Shown in pieces: positions 34,756 through 45,699 of a stretch of 64,000 nt of DNA (positions are counted from its first letter, which is position 1; each line of letters opens with the position of its first letter). Source of the stretch: Bagarius yarrelli (lineage: Eukaryota > Chordata > Actinopteri > Siluriformes > Sisoridae). The notes beneath the pieces are model-generated. The model made no database searches and was not told where the DNA came from. It was given only the letters and a program-made list of their open reading frames with translations. The stretch covers positions 37,501 to 101,500 of the forward strand of contig VCAZ01000153.1 in the NCBI GenBank assembly GCA_005784505.1, in the 5' to 3' direction. A program made the position numbers and the translations under genes.

Positions 34756-34965
34756 TACATTACATTTACTGTGCATTTACTGTGCATTTACTAGAAGTCC
34801 TTATCCAAACCAACTTACATTTATCTAATTTATTCAACTCAGCATTCAAAGAGTTAAAAGCCTTGGATGAGGTCTTAGTGGTGGCAGTTTGATGGTGCTG
34901 GAAATTAAACCCACAACCTTTTGTTCAGCAGTCCAAAACCTTAAACACTGAGCTACCACTTTCCC
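34756..34965 (-). repeat. SINE-A copy with small duplication in its tail
   Basis: The tail region carries a duplicated TACTGTGCATT unit, followed by CCTTATCCAAACCAACTTAC, the body and the head complement CACTGAGCTACCACTTTCCC. The SINE order is intact. Confidence 0.75.
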
Positions 34966-34997
34966 AAGTGATAACTAATTGACCTCAGGGCTATACT

Positions 34998-35085
34998 GCG
35001 GGGATATTGGTAGCGCAAATGGTTAAGACTCTAAATTGTTGATTAGAGGATCAGGGTTCCAACATTACCACTGCCAAACCGGGGC
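34998..35085 (+). repeat. SINE-A head fragment
   Basis: GGGATATTGGTAGCGCAAAT and GGATCAGGGTTCCAACATTA resemble the SINE-A head; the body is missing. Confidence 0.6.
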
Positions 35086-35151
35086 AATAATACTCTCTGC
35101 TCTAGGCATGCTGTGCCATAGCTGACCCCACACTTTGACCCAGGAGAACGA

Positions 35152-35346
35152 GGTGGGAAGTGGTGGCTCATGGTTAAGGTGTTGGATTACCAACCCGAAG
35201 GTTGTGCGTTTGATTCCCAGCTCCGGCAAGCCACCACTGCTGGACCTCTGAGCAAGGCCCTTAACCCCCAATTGCTCAGTTGTATAACAAGGAATATTGG
35301 TAGTCGCTCTGGATAAGGGCGTCTGCCAAAGGCTGCAAATGTAAAT
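35152..35346 (+). repeat. SINE-A copy, full length, well preserved
   Basis: This is the best reference copy here. It has head GGTGGGAAGTGGTGGCTCAT, B-box-like GTGCGTTTGATTCCCAGC, body GAGCAAGGCCCTTAACCCCC, CAATTGCTCAGTTGTATAAC and tail GTCGCTCTGGATAAGGGCGT ending in AAATGTAAATT. Length is about 195 bp. Confidence 0.9.
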
Positions 35347-35969
35347 TTAACAGGGCTTTATTCAAAAAACAAAGGAAGACTCTCCTGGAGTTCATCCAAC
35401 ATAGTAAACAAGGAAAAAACGAGGAAGCTAGAGAACCCAAACTAGGCTTACTAGTTAAAGCAGTTAAGCATTAGCTTAAACCGTTAGCTTCATCGGTAAG
35501 CTTTAGCAATTAGCATAATAAACCATCATATGAATTGATAACAGTCAGATGGTGATTATAGCAGTTTTATAAGCTATGAAATGACTATGAAAGGCTATAA
35601 AGGTGTAGAGGTATAGTGAATAAACTGTTACTGTTTTAAGTTTATAGCAGTCTCATAAGAAGTGAAATAAAACTAATTACTGGAGGTACAGTAACATAAA
35701 CTATAATGATAATCACAGTGTTACAACATTGTCACATTCATAGTCTCAAAAGTAGCAACAAGAAAAACACACTTGATTTTAAAGCAAAATAGTCAATATT
35801 GAATAATAAAATTTATGTATATGATTAGAATCATATGGAAATGAATATTTATTTTACTTTCTCATTATTACATTTTTTTTACAAGGGCCCTGATAAATCG
35901 TTTACCAAAATATTTAATGGCTCGTGATTCACAAGATACAAATAATAATGAATCATTGACAAACTCTGA
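35347..35969. other. Unique intronic sequence
   Basis: AT-rich with TTAGCTTAAACCGTTAGC-like short internal repeats near 35460-35510. No exon. Confidence 0.35.
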
Positions 35970-36078
35970 ACATTTACATTTACAGTATTCGGCAGATGCC
36001 CTTTCCCAGCAGTGGAAGCTGGAAAACGAACCAACAATCTTTGGGTTGGCAGTCCAACATCTCGACCATGAGCTGAAC
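35970..36078 (-). repeat. SINE-A copy with large internal deletion
   Basis: ACATTTACATTTACAGTATT and GGCAGATGCCC pass directly into CAGCAGTGGAAGCTGG and the head complement. Confidence 0.75.
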
Positions 36079-37406
36079 ACTTCAGCAATGAACACTGTTT
36101 ATTAATGATTTACAAGCAAGTCTTTCATCAGCCATCTATCTGTCTACATGTGTACGAGATCCAAGATCTAACATACCACATCGCAGTTTCTGGAAAAGTA
36201 AATTTCACAACAGGGAAATCCAATCGCTGCAAGCCATTGGCAGCAGAGAAAGGTGAAGATTAATTACACAATTCAATTATGTTTAGACCACTATGATCGT
36301 ATCAGCACTTTGGTCCGCCAGGGATGGGATGCGGCACTCCAAATAGCCGGGAGTATTCATAAATCACAACGAAGACTGTTCGAAAGTCTGGAGAAGCAGG
36401 TGCTCTCCGTATTGTGTTTAATTCCAGGCTCACATTTTTTCCAGTATAAGCACCACCTGCTGTTTTCTGGCATGTCCACACTCAAAAAAAAAAAAACCTC
36501 TGCTTGAAAATGAGTAAAGAGCTTGACAAAGTACCAGGATGGGCAATCATAAACTCTTGCTCTAACTCACACACACAGATATATAAAACCGGTTGTGTAA
36601 CTAAACCTGTTCAGATCCTAAAGTGGTCCAGACGCTTTGAAGTGGAAGTGCACTTGATGAATGTAAGTGCAGGGAAAATTGCAACCCTCAGTCAGGCTAA
36701 GTTGATTCTGATTAATAAAAGCCTGCTCGGACAGAGATTCCTGCCATCAGCCTCCGACTTCTTCCAGCTGCCACTTAGCTGTCAAAAAAAACCAAACTGC
36801 CATATTGCACAAAAAACACTGAGAAAGAAAGAAAGAAAGAAAGAGAAAGGAAGGTTCAAAAAACATGTCGGGAGCAGTGAAGTCATCTCTAGTTTAAAGT
36901 GCGATTAAATTGGCTCAGAGTTGTCCTGCAGGATAAAGATGGGAAAATGGCAACTGTCCCGGATCCCTCTACATCATTCAGAGAAATGGCAGAAAATCTA
37001 TAGCGAGTATAGGAATTTGCAGTGTATAGAATTGATCCATTACACATGGGCCGTTTGTCAGGACTGTACACGTAGTCATTACCCATTTATATCCCACAAG
37101 TGCAGCCGCCAAGGCCGGCACCGTTTTTCACTCGGAGCAGCCATCAGTGTCAATAAACTGCAAGACAAAATCTTTAGACTAAATCCGGCCGTGATGGATC
37201 AACATTCCGTGTCTTTTATTGAACCGTGCGGCCACTTTCACTTAAACAGTCAGCAGCAACCACATGACAACGTGCTGTTTTGTTACTTTATTCCTAATCA
37301 TGTGTATGACGAATCGGAAAATAGGGAAATAAGGGTGTTAAAGAGATATCTTTAATAATTGTATACTTAGTTAAGGCTCTCAGCAAAACCAGTAACCAGT
37401 AAAATA
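36079..37406. other. Repeat-free block with an unusually open plus-strand frame
   Basis: No SINE, LINE or simple repeat is recognised except a short (GAAA)n at 36826-36847. One plus-strand frame is open from 36504 to 37355 apart from a single TAA at 36906. The predicted residues fit no family I know and show no splice logic with ca10, which is on the other strand. Bases 36180-36480 have the balanced texture of conserved noncoding DNA. Confidence 0.35.
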
Positions 37407-37780
37407 GAAATTTATTCATTCATTCATTCATTCATTCATCTTCTATATCCGCTTATTCCCTAATTCAGGGTCACACCGATCTGCTGGAATCTATCCCAGC
37501 CGTCTCTGAAAGGGAGAAAGGCAGGAGGGGGACACACTGTACAGGTCGCCAGTCTATCACAGAGCCTCACACACACTCCTATGGGCAATTTAGAATCATC
37601 AATCAATCTAACATACATGTTTTTGGACTGTGGGAGGAAACCGGGGAACCCGGAGTAAAACCCACACAGACACGGGGAGAACATGCAAACTCCACACAGA
37701 AACACCCCTGCCTGGGAATCAAACCCGGACCTACTTGCTGTGAGGCAACAGTGCGAAACACTAAGCCAGCCTGCTGCCCC
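37407..37780 (-). repeat. SINE-B copy, full length, with (ATTC)n tail
   Basis: The tail microsatellite (ATTC)n at 37407-37440 adjoins ATATCCGCTTATTCCCTAAT. The body includes AACATACATGTTTTTGGACT and GGGGAGAACATGCAAACTCC, and the copy ends at the head complement CCTGCTGCCCC. It runs about 340 bp plus tail and serves as the reference copy. An 81-residue minus-strand frame inside is not a gene. Confidence 0.88.
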
Positions 37781-37851
37781 GAATATAGAAATTTCCAGCT
37801 AAAATTATTTTAAATAATTATTTTAAATAGAATTAAAGTCTCACATATACA

Positions 37852-38018
37852 TTACAGCACAGTCAAAAAATTTCTCTGTGTATTCTATCTTAGGAAGTTG
37901 GGGTCAGAGCGCAGCGATGGGCTTGATACAGAGGCCCTGGAGAAAAGAAGGTTAAGGGACTTGCACAAGGGCCAAATAATGTCAGTTTGTTAGTGGTGTA
38001 ACCAGAACCTTAATGATT
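37852..38018 (-). repeat. SINE-C copy
   Basis: ATTACAGCACAGTCAAAAAA, GGAAGTTGGGGTCAGAGCGC and AGGTTAAGGGACTTGCACAA match the family also seen at 45525 and 61878. The head is degraded. Confidence 0.6.
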
Positions 38019-38029
38019 TTGTGTCAATC

Positions 38030-38190
38030 TTTTTCTGCATATCCCAGCTTATAAGAAAGCTGAGGGCAAAACCCATGGAGCATCCCTAAAGCACACACTG
38101 TTGAAGACCTTGCTCAGAAGGCCCAACAATGGTAGTTTAGTTTTAAGTCCTCAACCTAGACTCTTTGATCAGTTATTCAGAGCCTGAAAA
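38030..38190 (-). repeat. Second, diverged SINE-C copy
   Basis: TTTTTCTGCATATCCCAGCT and GACCTTGCTCAGAAGGCCCA keep the SINE-C order, but the middle is diverged. It directly follows the copy at 37852. Confidence 0.5.
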
Positions 38191-38581
38191 TATTTACTGC
38201 TTACTTTATTTAATTTAAGTATGTCCTAACTTTGCTAACTAATAGACTTTTAGGCAATTTAATATAACTGGAAGTAGAAGTGTGTGGCATGGAAGTTCAC
38301 ACCTAACTATAGATCTCACCCTGTATCTCAGTACACTTTATAGACATGGATATAGGATGCTGTTTTAACAGCCACATCTGGAATCTTTGTCCAGGATGAT
38401 AAAGACCCGAAATCTGAGACAACATATTAAGCAGAATGTCCCTTAGATCTTCGAACAGCTGAGTCACTGACTGCATTCAGAGTTTTTAAGGCTGATGGTT
38501 TTTAGGCTGATGATATTATTAGCCCATGTCCTAATGAATCAATAACAGGAAGTCTTTATTGATAGAGACCTCAAAGCACTT

Positions 38582-38634
38582 GTAAAAGTCTGGATAAAGA
38601 CGTCTGCCAAAAGCTATGAATGTTAATGTAAGTA
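38582..38634 (+). repeat. SINE-A tail fragment
   Basis: GTCTGGATAAAGACGTCTGC and CAAAAGCTATGAATGTTAAT are the family tail only. Confidence 0.6.
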
Positions 38635-38969
38635 AAAAGCTGCAGACGATTCCGAATTGCCACTGTGAGCTTCTATCCTCTGCTAAACGAGTTGCATGGA
38701 AATGAAAAATGACATGCTACTTGCAGCACCAAATGTTGTCTTTCACAAATTCACCATATAGTAATGAAACATTTCACACAAAGCCTGCTGTTTCTACCAT
38801 CTGCTTCACTTTCTTCAAAATTTCCCACACCAGCAAGTAGTAAATTTGTTAGTCCACTAGTCTACCAAGTCATTTGCTGTTTTTTAAAGATGATGAATTT
38901 GTAGGTCTTTTTCAAATACTTAAATACTAAGTAAAATAATAACAATAATAATTGTTTTGTTAATAATAG
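38635..38969. other. AT-rich unique intronic sequence
   Basis: Nothing recognised. Confidence 0.35.
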
Positions 38970-39126
38970 AGCCAGCAGGAAGTGGCTGCTGATGGTTTCA
39001 TGGTTTCAATTCCAAGCAATAACAAATGGCCAATTCTGGGCCCCCAAGCAAAGCCCTTAAACCTCGACTATTTAGTTGAATTAGGAAATAAGATAATTGT
39101 AGGTCAGCAATGCAAATGTAAATGTA
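38970..39126 (+). repeat. SINE-A copy, diverged, tail involved in a palindrome
   Basis: AGCAGGAAGTGGCTGCTGAT, CCCCCAAGCAAAGCCCTTAA and ATTTAGTTGAATTAGGAAAT keep the SINE order, ending TGCAAATGTAAATGT. Its last 40 bases form the outer part of the left arm of the inverted repeat at 39086-39357. Confidence 0.65.
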
Positions 39127-39357
39127 TTTTAGACCAATCAGGATTAGCCTTCATTCCCCGTTCACATTAGTGAGCCTTGATCGCCCATTTACACTGGTAA
39201 GTACCTACCAAAAGTGGTCCAAGGAAAGACAAAAGGTGAACATTAGATATCGTCATGAGCAACCAAGGCTCACTGATGTGACCAGGAAATGAAGGCTAAT
39301 CCTGATTGGTCTAAACTACTTTTACATTTGTATTTCTGACCTACAGTTATCTTATTT
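39086..39357. repeat. Inverted repeat (fold-back), 94-bp arms, 84-bp spacer
   Basis: The left arm 39086-39179 and right arm 39264-39357 are reverse complements with only a few mismatches. Both contain GACCAATCAGGATTAGCCTT (right arm reverse-complemented), then the CACATTAGTGAGCCTTG / CACATCAGTGAGCCTTG stretch. The outer 40 bases of both arms are SINE-A tail sequence. The spacer 39180-39263 is unique. Confidence 0.85.
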
Positions 39358-39785
39358 ATTTATTTGACACCCTTCAGGACCTGATGTATTGAAGAAGCTC
39401 TGACCCGGTCATCCTGCCGTCACAATACACTTGGCACTCATTCGCCGAGACGCTTCCACTGACACATTTTTCACAGTTGACCTTAATCACAAAAATTCTG
39501 TGAAAGTTTTTCCAACAGAGCGACAAGCACATGTTTTACACTGTAAGCCAACTGAGTCCTGACCCTTTATATCAGCCAATCATTTCCTTTGTTACTATAA
39601 GCGTATGAAAATGTCAATTTACAATAGTAAAAAGTATCAAATAAATCGGACAAATCTAATTTTTTAAAATCAATTTTAAGTTTTTAATCAAAGAATAAAG
39701 ACACATTATTTCATAAAGAAATGTGTAGCTTTCATTTAGCCTCCTGCGTCCTACTTAAAACAAATTTATTTAAAATATTAGTAGT
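39358..39785. other. Unique intronic sequence
   Basis: Nothing recognised. Confidence 0.35.
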
Positions 39786-40118
39786 GTGTGGCCCTGTGAT
39801 GGACTAGCGACCTGTCCAGGGTGTACCCTTGCCTTTCGCCCTTTTAGAGACATTTACATTTTACATCATTTTGGCAAACGTCCTTATCCAGAGCGACTTC
39901 GATTTATCTCTTTCATACAACTGAGCAATTGCAGCTTAAGGGCCTTGCTCAGGGGCCCAGCAGTGGTGTCTTCGTGGTGGTGGGGATCGAACCCCAGTCT
40001 TTTTGGTATTAGTCCAACACCTTAACCACTAAGCCACTAATTCCCCAACGGCTGGGATAGACTCCAGCAGATCCCTGTGACCCCGAATTAGGGAATAAGC
40101 GGATATAGAAGATGAATA
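39786..40118 (+). repeat. SINE-B 3' half, split by a SINE-A insertion
   Basis: The left part 39786-39849 has GTGTGGCCCTGTGATGGACT and CCTGTCCAGGGTGTACCCTT. The right part 40048-40118 has GGCTGGGATAGACTCCAGCA and CCCCGAATTAGGGAATAAGC plus the GATGAATAAAT tail. The two parts are consecutive in the family consensus, so the intervening piece inserted later. Confidence 0.85.
39850..40047 (-). repeat. SINE-A copy inserted in SINE-B
   Basis: Complete element on the minus strand: ACATTTACATTTTACATCAT, CCTTATCCAGAGCGACTTCG, AGGGCCTTGCTCAGGGGCCC, GGGGATCGAACCCCAG and CACTAAGCCACTAATTCCCC. Confidence 0.88.
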
Positions 40119-41397
40119 AATTTAAATACGCATCATATCTTTAAGATCTTAAAGACAAATTAATATGTAAAACCCCGAATAGTAGTAAAATGGATGAAGG
40201 ACACGTCCAAGATTGTTATAATTGATAACCCAAAACCTGGGGATGGGTTCATCAATCATCCACCAGAATTAGTACCGGATTAGTCGAACCAAGCAATGAA
40301 CGACTGTATCCTAGGAACCAACCAATTTCTCATCACTACAGTAAAATAAGACATTTTACAAACTACGGCACATAGAGATTAATTAGCTCATTTCTTATTC
40401 CTGTTCTCGGGTCTCAGCATTTTAAGTTCACTTTAGAAGGTTTATTAGAGCTCAGAGTTGACAGAAGGAACCTGGGTCTGGAATAGCTCACTCTCACCAA
40501 TTATACTCCTTGTTAATTACTTCCACTTCTCACTTTTTTTTGGTGAATCAGGAACCTTCTGTTCTCAGATGCTATCAAGTGTGCAAGCAGAGCTAGCCAC
40601 TTAGCATTTAAATGAGAAGTGTCAGCGTAATAAATGTTTTTTCGATGAATATCCTCCTGAATATCTACAATAAATAACTCGATAAATAAGGTTGACATAC
40701 AGAGGGCGCTGAAATAAACAAAAATGATGAGGTTCGGAGTGATACAATTCCCATTTCATGAGCAAAAACAAAAATTAATGAAACTATACCTCAATATAGC
40801 TAATGCTAATGCGTTTACAAATCAAAATGGACGCCGGGTACGCCAAGTACAGGAAATAACATCTTAATGATAATAAATATTAGGCTTCTATTAAAATGTA
40901 CGACTTCTCCTTCCTCTTGACTGTGTGTGTATGCCGCATGTGTACAGCTCTATAAGGGTTTATTTGTTTATCTCGCATATGAACAAATGAGGAAATTGAA
41001 AAACTGTCTATCAGGCACCCCGAAAGGTGGAATAAACTGATAAAAATGGCTCGGGGAAGTTAATTTCTTCTATTTCCCAGCTGGAGGGAAGACGATACTA
41101 TTTCAAAGCCCATTCACAGCGTTATGGAAGTTGAAGTGAAGTTTTGAGGTTTTTTTAACACAGAAGTTGCACAGTGTGGGTAATTTTGTCCTTCTGTGCG
41201 TTAATATGAGCACTTAATCAGGCTGGACGTTATCGGCGGTAGCGTTAGCGCTAACAGAGGTACTCAAACTGCTGCTCAGGACGACTGATCAGGACGACAA
41301 GACTTTAGGTGAAAATTAAATATGGAAGTATAACAGTATAGTGGAACCTTCTCTAAAGGTTATCCAGGGCAACATACCTTGATTTCTTTAAAATAAG
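40119..41397. other. Unique intronic sequence
   Basis: No repeats recognised. Bases 40960-41110 (TCTATCAGGCACCCCGAAAG, then AGTTAATTTCTTCTATTTCC) are balanced and could be conserved. Confidence 0.35.
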
Positions 41398-41475
41398 TAG
41401 GGGTTAAGGACCTTGCTCAGGGGCCCAACAAGGGCAACTTGGGGGTGCTGGGAATCGAACCCAGATCGTTACCAA
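41398..41475 (-). repeat. SINE-A central fragment
   Basis: AGGGGTTAAGGACCTTGCTC and GGTGCTGGGAATCGAACCCA are present; tail and head are missing. Confidence 0.7.
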
Positions 41476-43053
41476 ATTTTAGATTTTATAACACTTCTGT
41501 GATTCCAAAGAAACTAAAACATGATGCAAAACTAGTATAACCTATACTAGTGTGTGTGTGTGTGTGTGTGTGTAGAAAAAATGAAAAAAGGTGAATAGCT
41601 CTAAATAAATTTAAGACATTTACAATATAATGACTTTAAACTATTTATAATTGAGCTACCAAATGCTGGATTCTGATTGGTCTGTATTTTTATTTTAAAA
41701 AATCCTATAAATTAAATATAAAATTTACATTTCATTAGAATTGTTTTATTCAACTAATAAAAAATTATGTATAAAATTGTCTTCCACATTTTTTCCTATT
41801 TTATTAATTCTTTTTTTAATTAACAGCAAATTGATTTTTGTATATTCATTTTATTCTACCAGATAAAGATGTATAAAAATTAAATATAATAAATATGAAA
41901 AAGTTTATGTATAAAAATAATGTTTTTTAAACCTTATTTAAACTTTGTGTATTTTTGAAACAATTCATTTATTAATTATATTTACACTACTTGTAATAAT
42001 GTAAATAGTTTTATATCAATCCACCATGCTTTTATATCTGTTATTACTCATTAATTACTATGGTAAGAATGTTTTATACACATATTCCACTACACACAGC
42101 CTTTACCTTAAATTGCCATGACCAGTTTAAAAGTACTCTAAAAAGGGACGACAGCCAGACGTGTTCCAGCATGTCCTTTAATGCCAGAGTAATCGTAGCT
42201 CCCACGGCTGATGGACCTCATTAGGCCCCCGGGGTCGGGGCACAATAAACATGTCAGTCACACTAACTCTTTCTGTCATTTGCTAATGGTCAGGGATATC
42301 CAGCCTGGCAGGTGGAGGCTTCTCAAAGCCCAGAACCGACAAATCCATCAGCACAAAAGAGTTGCCGCTGGTTGTGTCCCTCTGACTTGTGCTCCTTTTG
42401 CTCATTCCACCAGTAAAACTCACAGGCCTGCCTGAGTCTGGACACACGGCTTACCAGAAGTACTCAGCGGGAGCTCGTCCGCTAGTGTGCTAATTGTTGC
42501 CCGCTTGTTCAGGATTGTTTTTCTTGATAAGAGCTTCAGGCAGCTTTATCTTTCTTTACTGAGCATCCCTGCACATTCCTGATAAAAATGGTGGCCCACC
42601 AGACCCCGACCGAACCACCGTTTGATAGCCGAAAAACCTAAAAATCTTTATATTATCACCAACTCTAACGTCTTAAATATACAGTCTGCTGGAGTCCATA
42701 TCGGCTTTTCATCAGTATTTTCACGCTCTTTCATCAGGGTTTGTTTGAAGGAGCACCAGCTGCGTTATTAACATGTCCACTTCCTGCTTCATGATAAGGT
42801 GCATGGTAAATTATTTCTTCTTTTTATAATCTTTCTGTCATTCTGTGTTTCCCAACAATATATTTTTATAGCAAAGAGCTCCTACATTAGCCTTCAGCCT
42901 AAAAGCCAAAAAGGTACAAAAAAACATATAAATTATTAAAAAAATATATTTTTTGGAACAAGACTTTGTAGATAGACATATTTATATTTACAGTAACAAT
43001 ATAATGATAATAGTAATAATAATAATAATAATAATAAGAGATTGGATCATTTT
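41476..43053. other. Unique intronic sequence with (GT)n and (AAT)n
   Basis: (GT)n at 41550-41573 and (AAT)n at about 43014-43036. Bases 41640-42080 are very AT-rich. Bases 42110-42480 are GC-balanced and repeat-free (see the regulatory candidate). No coding recognised. Confidence 0.4.
42130..42480. promoter_or_regulatory. Candidate conserved noncoding element
   Basis: A GC-balanced island in AT-rich surroundings, without repeats, with CTGATGGACCTCATTAGGCC and TGTCATTTGCTAATGGTCAG segments. Open frames in it are short and unrecognised. Identification rests on texture only. Confidence 0.25.
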
Positions 43054-43905
43054 GTTTGGTTTGTTGATTTTTTTATTGATTTATAGATTGATTAGTTGGT
43101 TTGTTTGCTAATGACATTTTGGTTTTGTTTGGTTGGTTAAGAAGTTAACTGATATATTGGCTGGTTGGTTGGTTAATTTATTATTTGATTGATTTAGCCA
43201 TTGATTGGTTGGTTGAGTAGTAAATTAGTCAATTGATTTATGAGTTAATTAGTGGGTTAGTTAGCTGTTCAACTTATGTTTTATTGGGTTGATTATTTGA
43301 TTAATTTATGGGTTGATTGGTCGTTAAGTAGTTGACTGATATATTATGTGTTAATTGGTTGGTTAATTGTTTGACTGATTTATGGGTTGATTGATTAGCT
43401 GATTATTTGATTAATTTATGGATTTATTGGTTGGTTGATTTTTTGATTGATTTATGGGTTGATTGATCATTTGATTAATTTATGGGTTGATTGGTGAGTT
43501 GATTTTTTGATTGATTAATTAATTTATGGGTTGATCATTTGATTACTTCAAGGGGTTGATTGGTTGGTCGATTATTTGATTTATTGGTTGGATGTATGAT
43601 AGATTTATGATTTGATGGATTGGTTGATTAGTTGATTGACGTATGGGTTGATTGGGTAATTAGTTGCCTTATATATTGGCTGGCTAGTTGTTAATTAATT
43701 TGTTGGGCAATTAACGGGTTGTTTAATTGTTTGGTTGGTTGATTTGGTCATTAGTTGATGTATGGTTTGATTGGTTGGTTGATGTATGGGTTGATTATTT
43801 ACCTTATATATAAATTGGCTGGCTAGTTAATAGATAAATGATTCATGGGTTAATTGGTGGGTTGCTTTGTTAGGTGACTGACAGATTTATGGTTTGTTCA
43901 AATAG
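43054..43905. repeat. Degenerate T/G-rich minisatellite (TTGATTGGTTGG-like)
   Basis: About 850 bp of irregular units mixing TTGATTGG, TTGGTTGG, TTTATGGG and ATTTGATT, with very few C on the plus strand. Unit lengths vary and no single period dominates. It codes for nothing. Confidence 0.85.
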
Positions 43906-44670
43906 TTGATAAAATGACTTCCTCCATATAATAAAATATGCAAAAACTAATAACCAGGCTGAGTGATTAAAAAAGCCAGACTCATTTATAATTCTTTATT
44001 TTTTATAAAATAGCAATGTAGTTCGATTCAAAACTTCTGATAAATTAAAGCGCTACATAATCAGCGCAACACGCAAGAACCAGAGTTGTACTTTTCCCGC
44101 TTATCTTTATGAGAAATAACTCTTTTCAGATTGATTATGTTAATTTCAGCAACAGCCGTAGACAATAACTTGAAGCAGAACAGATTAATTACAGAAGAAT
44201 GCACATTCATCAGGATTTCACACCAGTAACTTAATTAAGTAGTGCAGCCATTTTGTTTTCTATTGCTGCTCTGATAGAGGAGGGGTTCTGCTTTCTTGGT
44301 GTCTTTGACATTTTAAACAAACATACAGTGTAGAACTAAAAACATAGACAAGATGGGATATAAGTTCAACTCATGACTCAGGTTTCATTTTTAATCCTCC
44401 ATGTTTTCCATAATGGTGAGGAGTTTTGCTTTCGAATCCTGGCAGTGTATTATTTCATTTTACAGCTTTGAAAAGCGTTCTTTACGCCACTGCCGAGGTG
44501 TCAGCGAGTGGGCGAACAGCTTTTTATAATTCAACCAGTCATTGAAACATTGAGTGGAAAGAAGAGCTGAGGTCGTTTTTCATCAAAACCTCAAGTGTGA
44601 CATTGTTTCTGTTATTCTCTGATTCGAGAAGAGGTCAAAATCCTGCACATATTTTTTTAAAAGTGAGCTG
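43906..44670. other. Unique intronic sequence
   Basis: Bases 44030-44230 are repeat-free and contain CAGATTGATTATGTTAATTT and AACAGATTAATTACAGAAGA, a possible conserved element. The rest is unassigned. Confidence 0.35.
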
Positions 44671-44856
44671 TAAACTGCAGTGTCCTGGAGGTCACGTGTT
44701 AAACCTCGGCTCATGTGAAAGTCACACGTTTCTCAGGAGACTTTACTGAAGGCGGCTCCTTCCAATTGATTGCATGAATAGTGAGATTCTAAAAGAGTCT
44801 GGAGAGATCAAGCTGTATGGATTTGATGCAAAGACCCAGCCACTAACACTTTCTTC

Positions 44857-44888
<32 letters not shown>

Positions 44889-45310
44889 TTCTTTCAATCT
44901 TTCTTTCTTTCTTTCTATGCTTGCTTCATTCTGTTTTACTTTGTTTCTTTCACTTTCAATTTGCGCTTTCCTTTCTTTCTTCCCACCTTCCTTCCTCTCT
45001 AAACTGCAGTGTCATGGAGGTCACATGTTGAACCTTGGGTGATGTGAAAGTCACGCATTTCTGAGGAGACTTTACTGAACTCCTCCCAATTGATTGCATG
45101 AAAAGTGAGATTCTAAAAGAGTCTGAAGAAATCAAGCTGCATGGATTTATTAAGCTAATGAAAAGACATGGTCACTAACACTTTCTTCTGTTTCAATCCT
45201 TTTTTCTTTATTTTTTTCTTTATATTTTATCAATGCTTTCTTTCTTTCTTTCTTTCTTTCTTTTTTTTTCTACATTCCTTTTTTCCTTATTTACCTGCCT
45301 TCCTTATATC
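44671..45310. repeat. Tandem duplication, two units of about 330 bp
   Basis: Unit 1 starts TAAACTGCAGTGTCCTGGAG at 44671; unit 2 starts TAAACTGCAGTGTCATGGAG at 45000. Both continue through GGAGACTTTACTGAA, CCAATTGATTGCATGAA and GTGAGATTCTAAAAGAGTCT to CACTAACACTTTCTTCT, and each ends in a TTTC-rich run (about 44851-44918 and 45236-45264). Confidence 0.9.
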
Positions 45311-45524
45311 CTTCCGTATAACAGATTCAAAAATCAGTATTAAAGACTGTGAATTTTTCAACTTTGGTCATAAACAAGATGCTATAATTTCTGGGTCGGC
45401 TATGATGCAGCACCTCAGGAGCATAAACAAAAATGTTGGGCCTTGTATAGGGTTGGTGGTGCTGTGGGTTCAGCTCTTTGGATCAACAACCAGTCATCAC
45501 TGCCCCAAGCATATCCTATTATAG

Positions 45525-45665
45525 AGTCTGAGCGCAGGATCAGCCACAGCGTGAGGTGACTCTGGAGCAAGTGGGGTTAAGGACCTTGCTCAAGGTCCCA
45601 CTAATGGTAGCTTAGCAGTTTCAATTCTTGAACCCAGACCCTTTAATCAGAGATCAGAAGACCCA
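45525..45665 (-). repeat. SINE-C copy
   Basis: GAGTCTGAGCGCAGGATCAG and GGGTTAAGGACCTTGCTCAA followed by CTTGAACCCAGACCCTTTAA match the family order. It directly precedes the Tc1-like remnant. Confidence 0.6.
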
Positions 45666-45699
45666 TGCAACCATGTCTGCATTTAGAGGACAAATCTGA

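Noticed and set aside
35152..35346. tRNA gene suggested by A-box and B-box motifs
   Set aside because: About 30 diverged copies share the same tail, so these are SINE promoters, not tRNA genes; a cloverleaf is not maintained.
42585..42600. Possible upstream ca10 exon (GGCCCACCAG on the plus strand)
   Set aside because: The complement gives no WWAYK context around it, and no splice sites fit.
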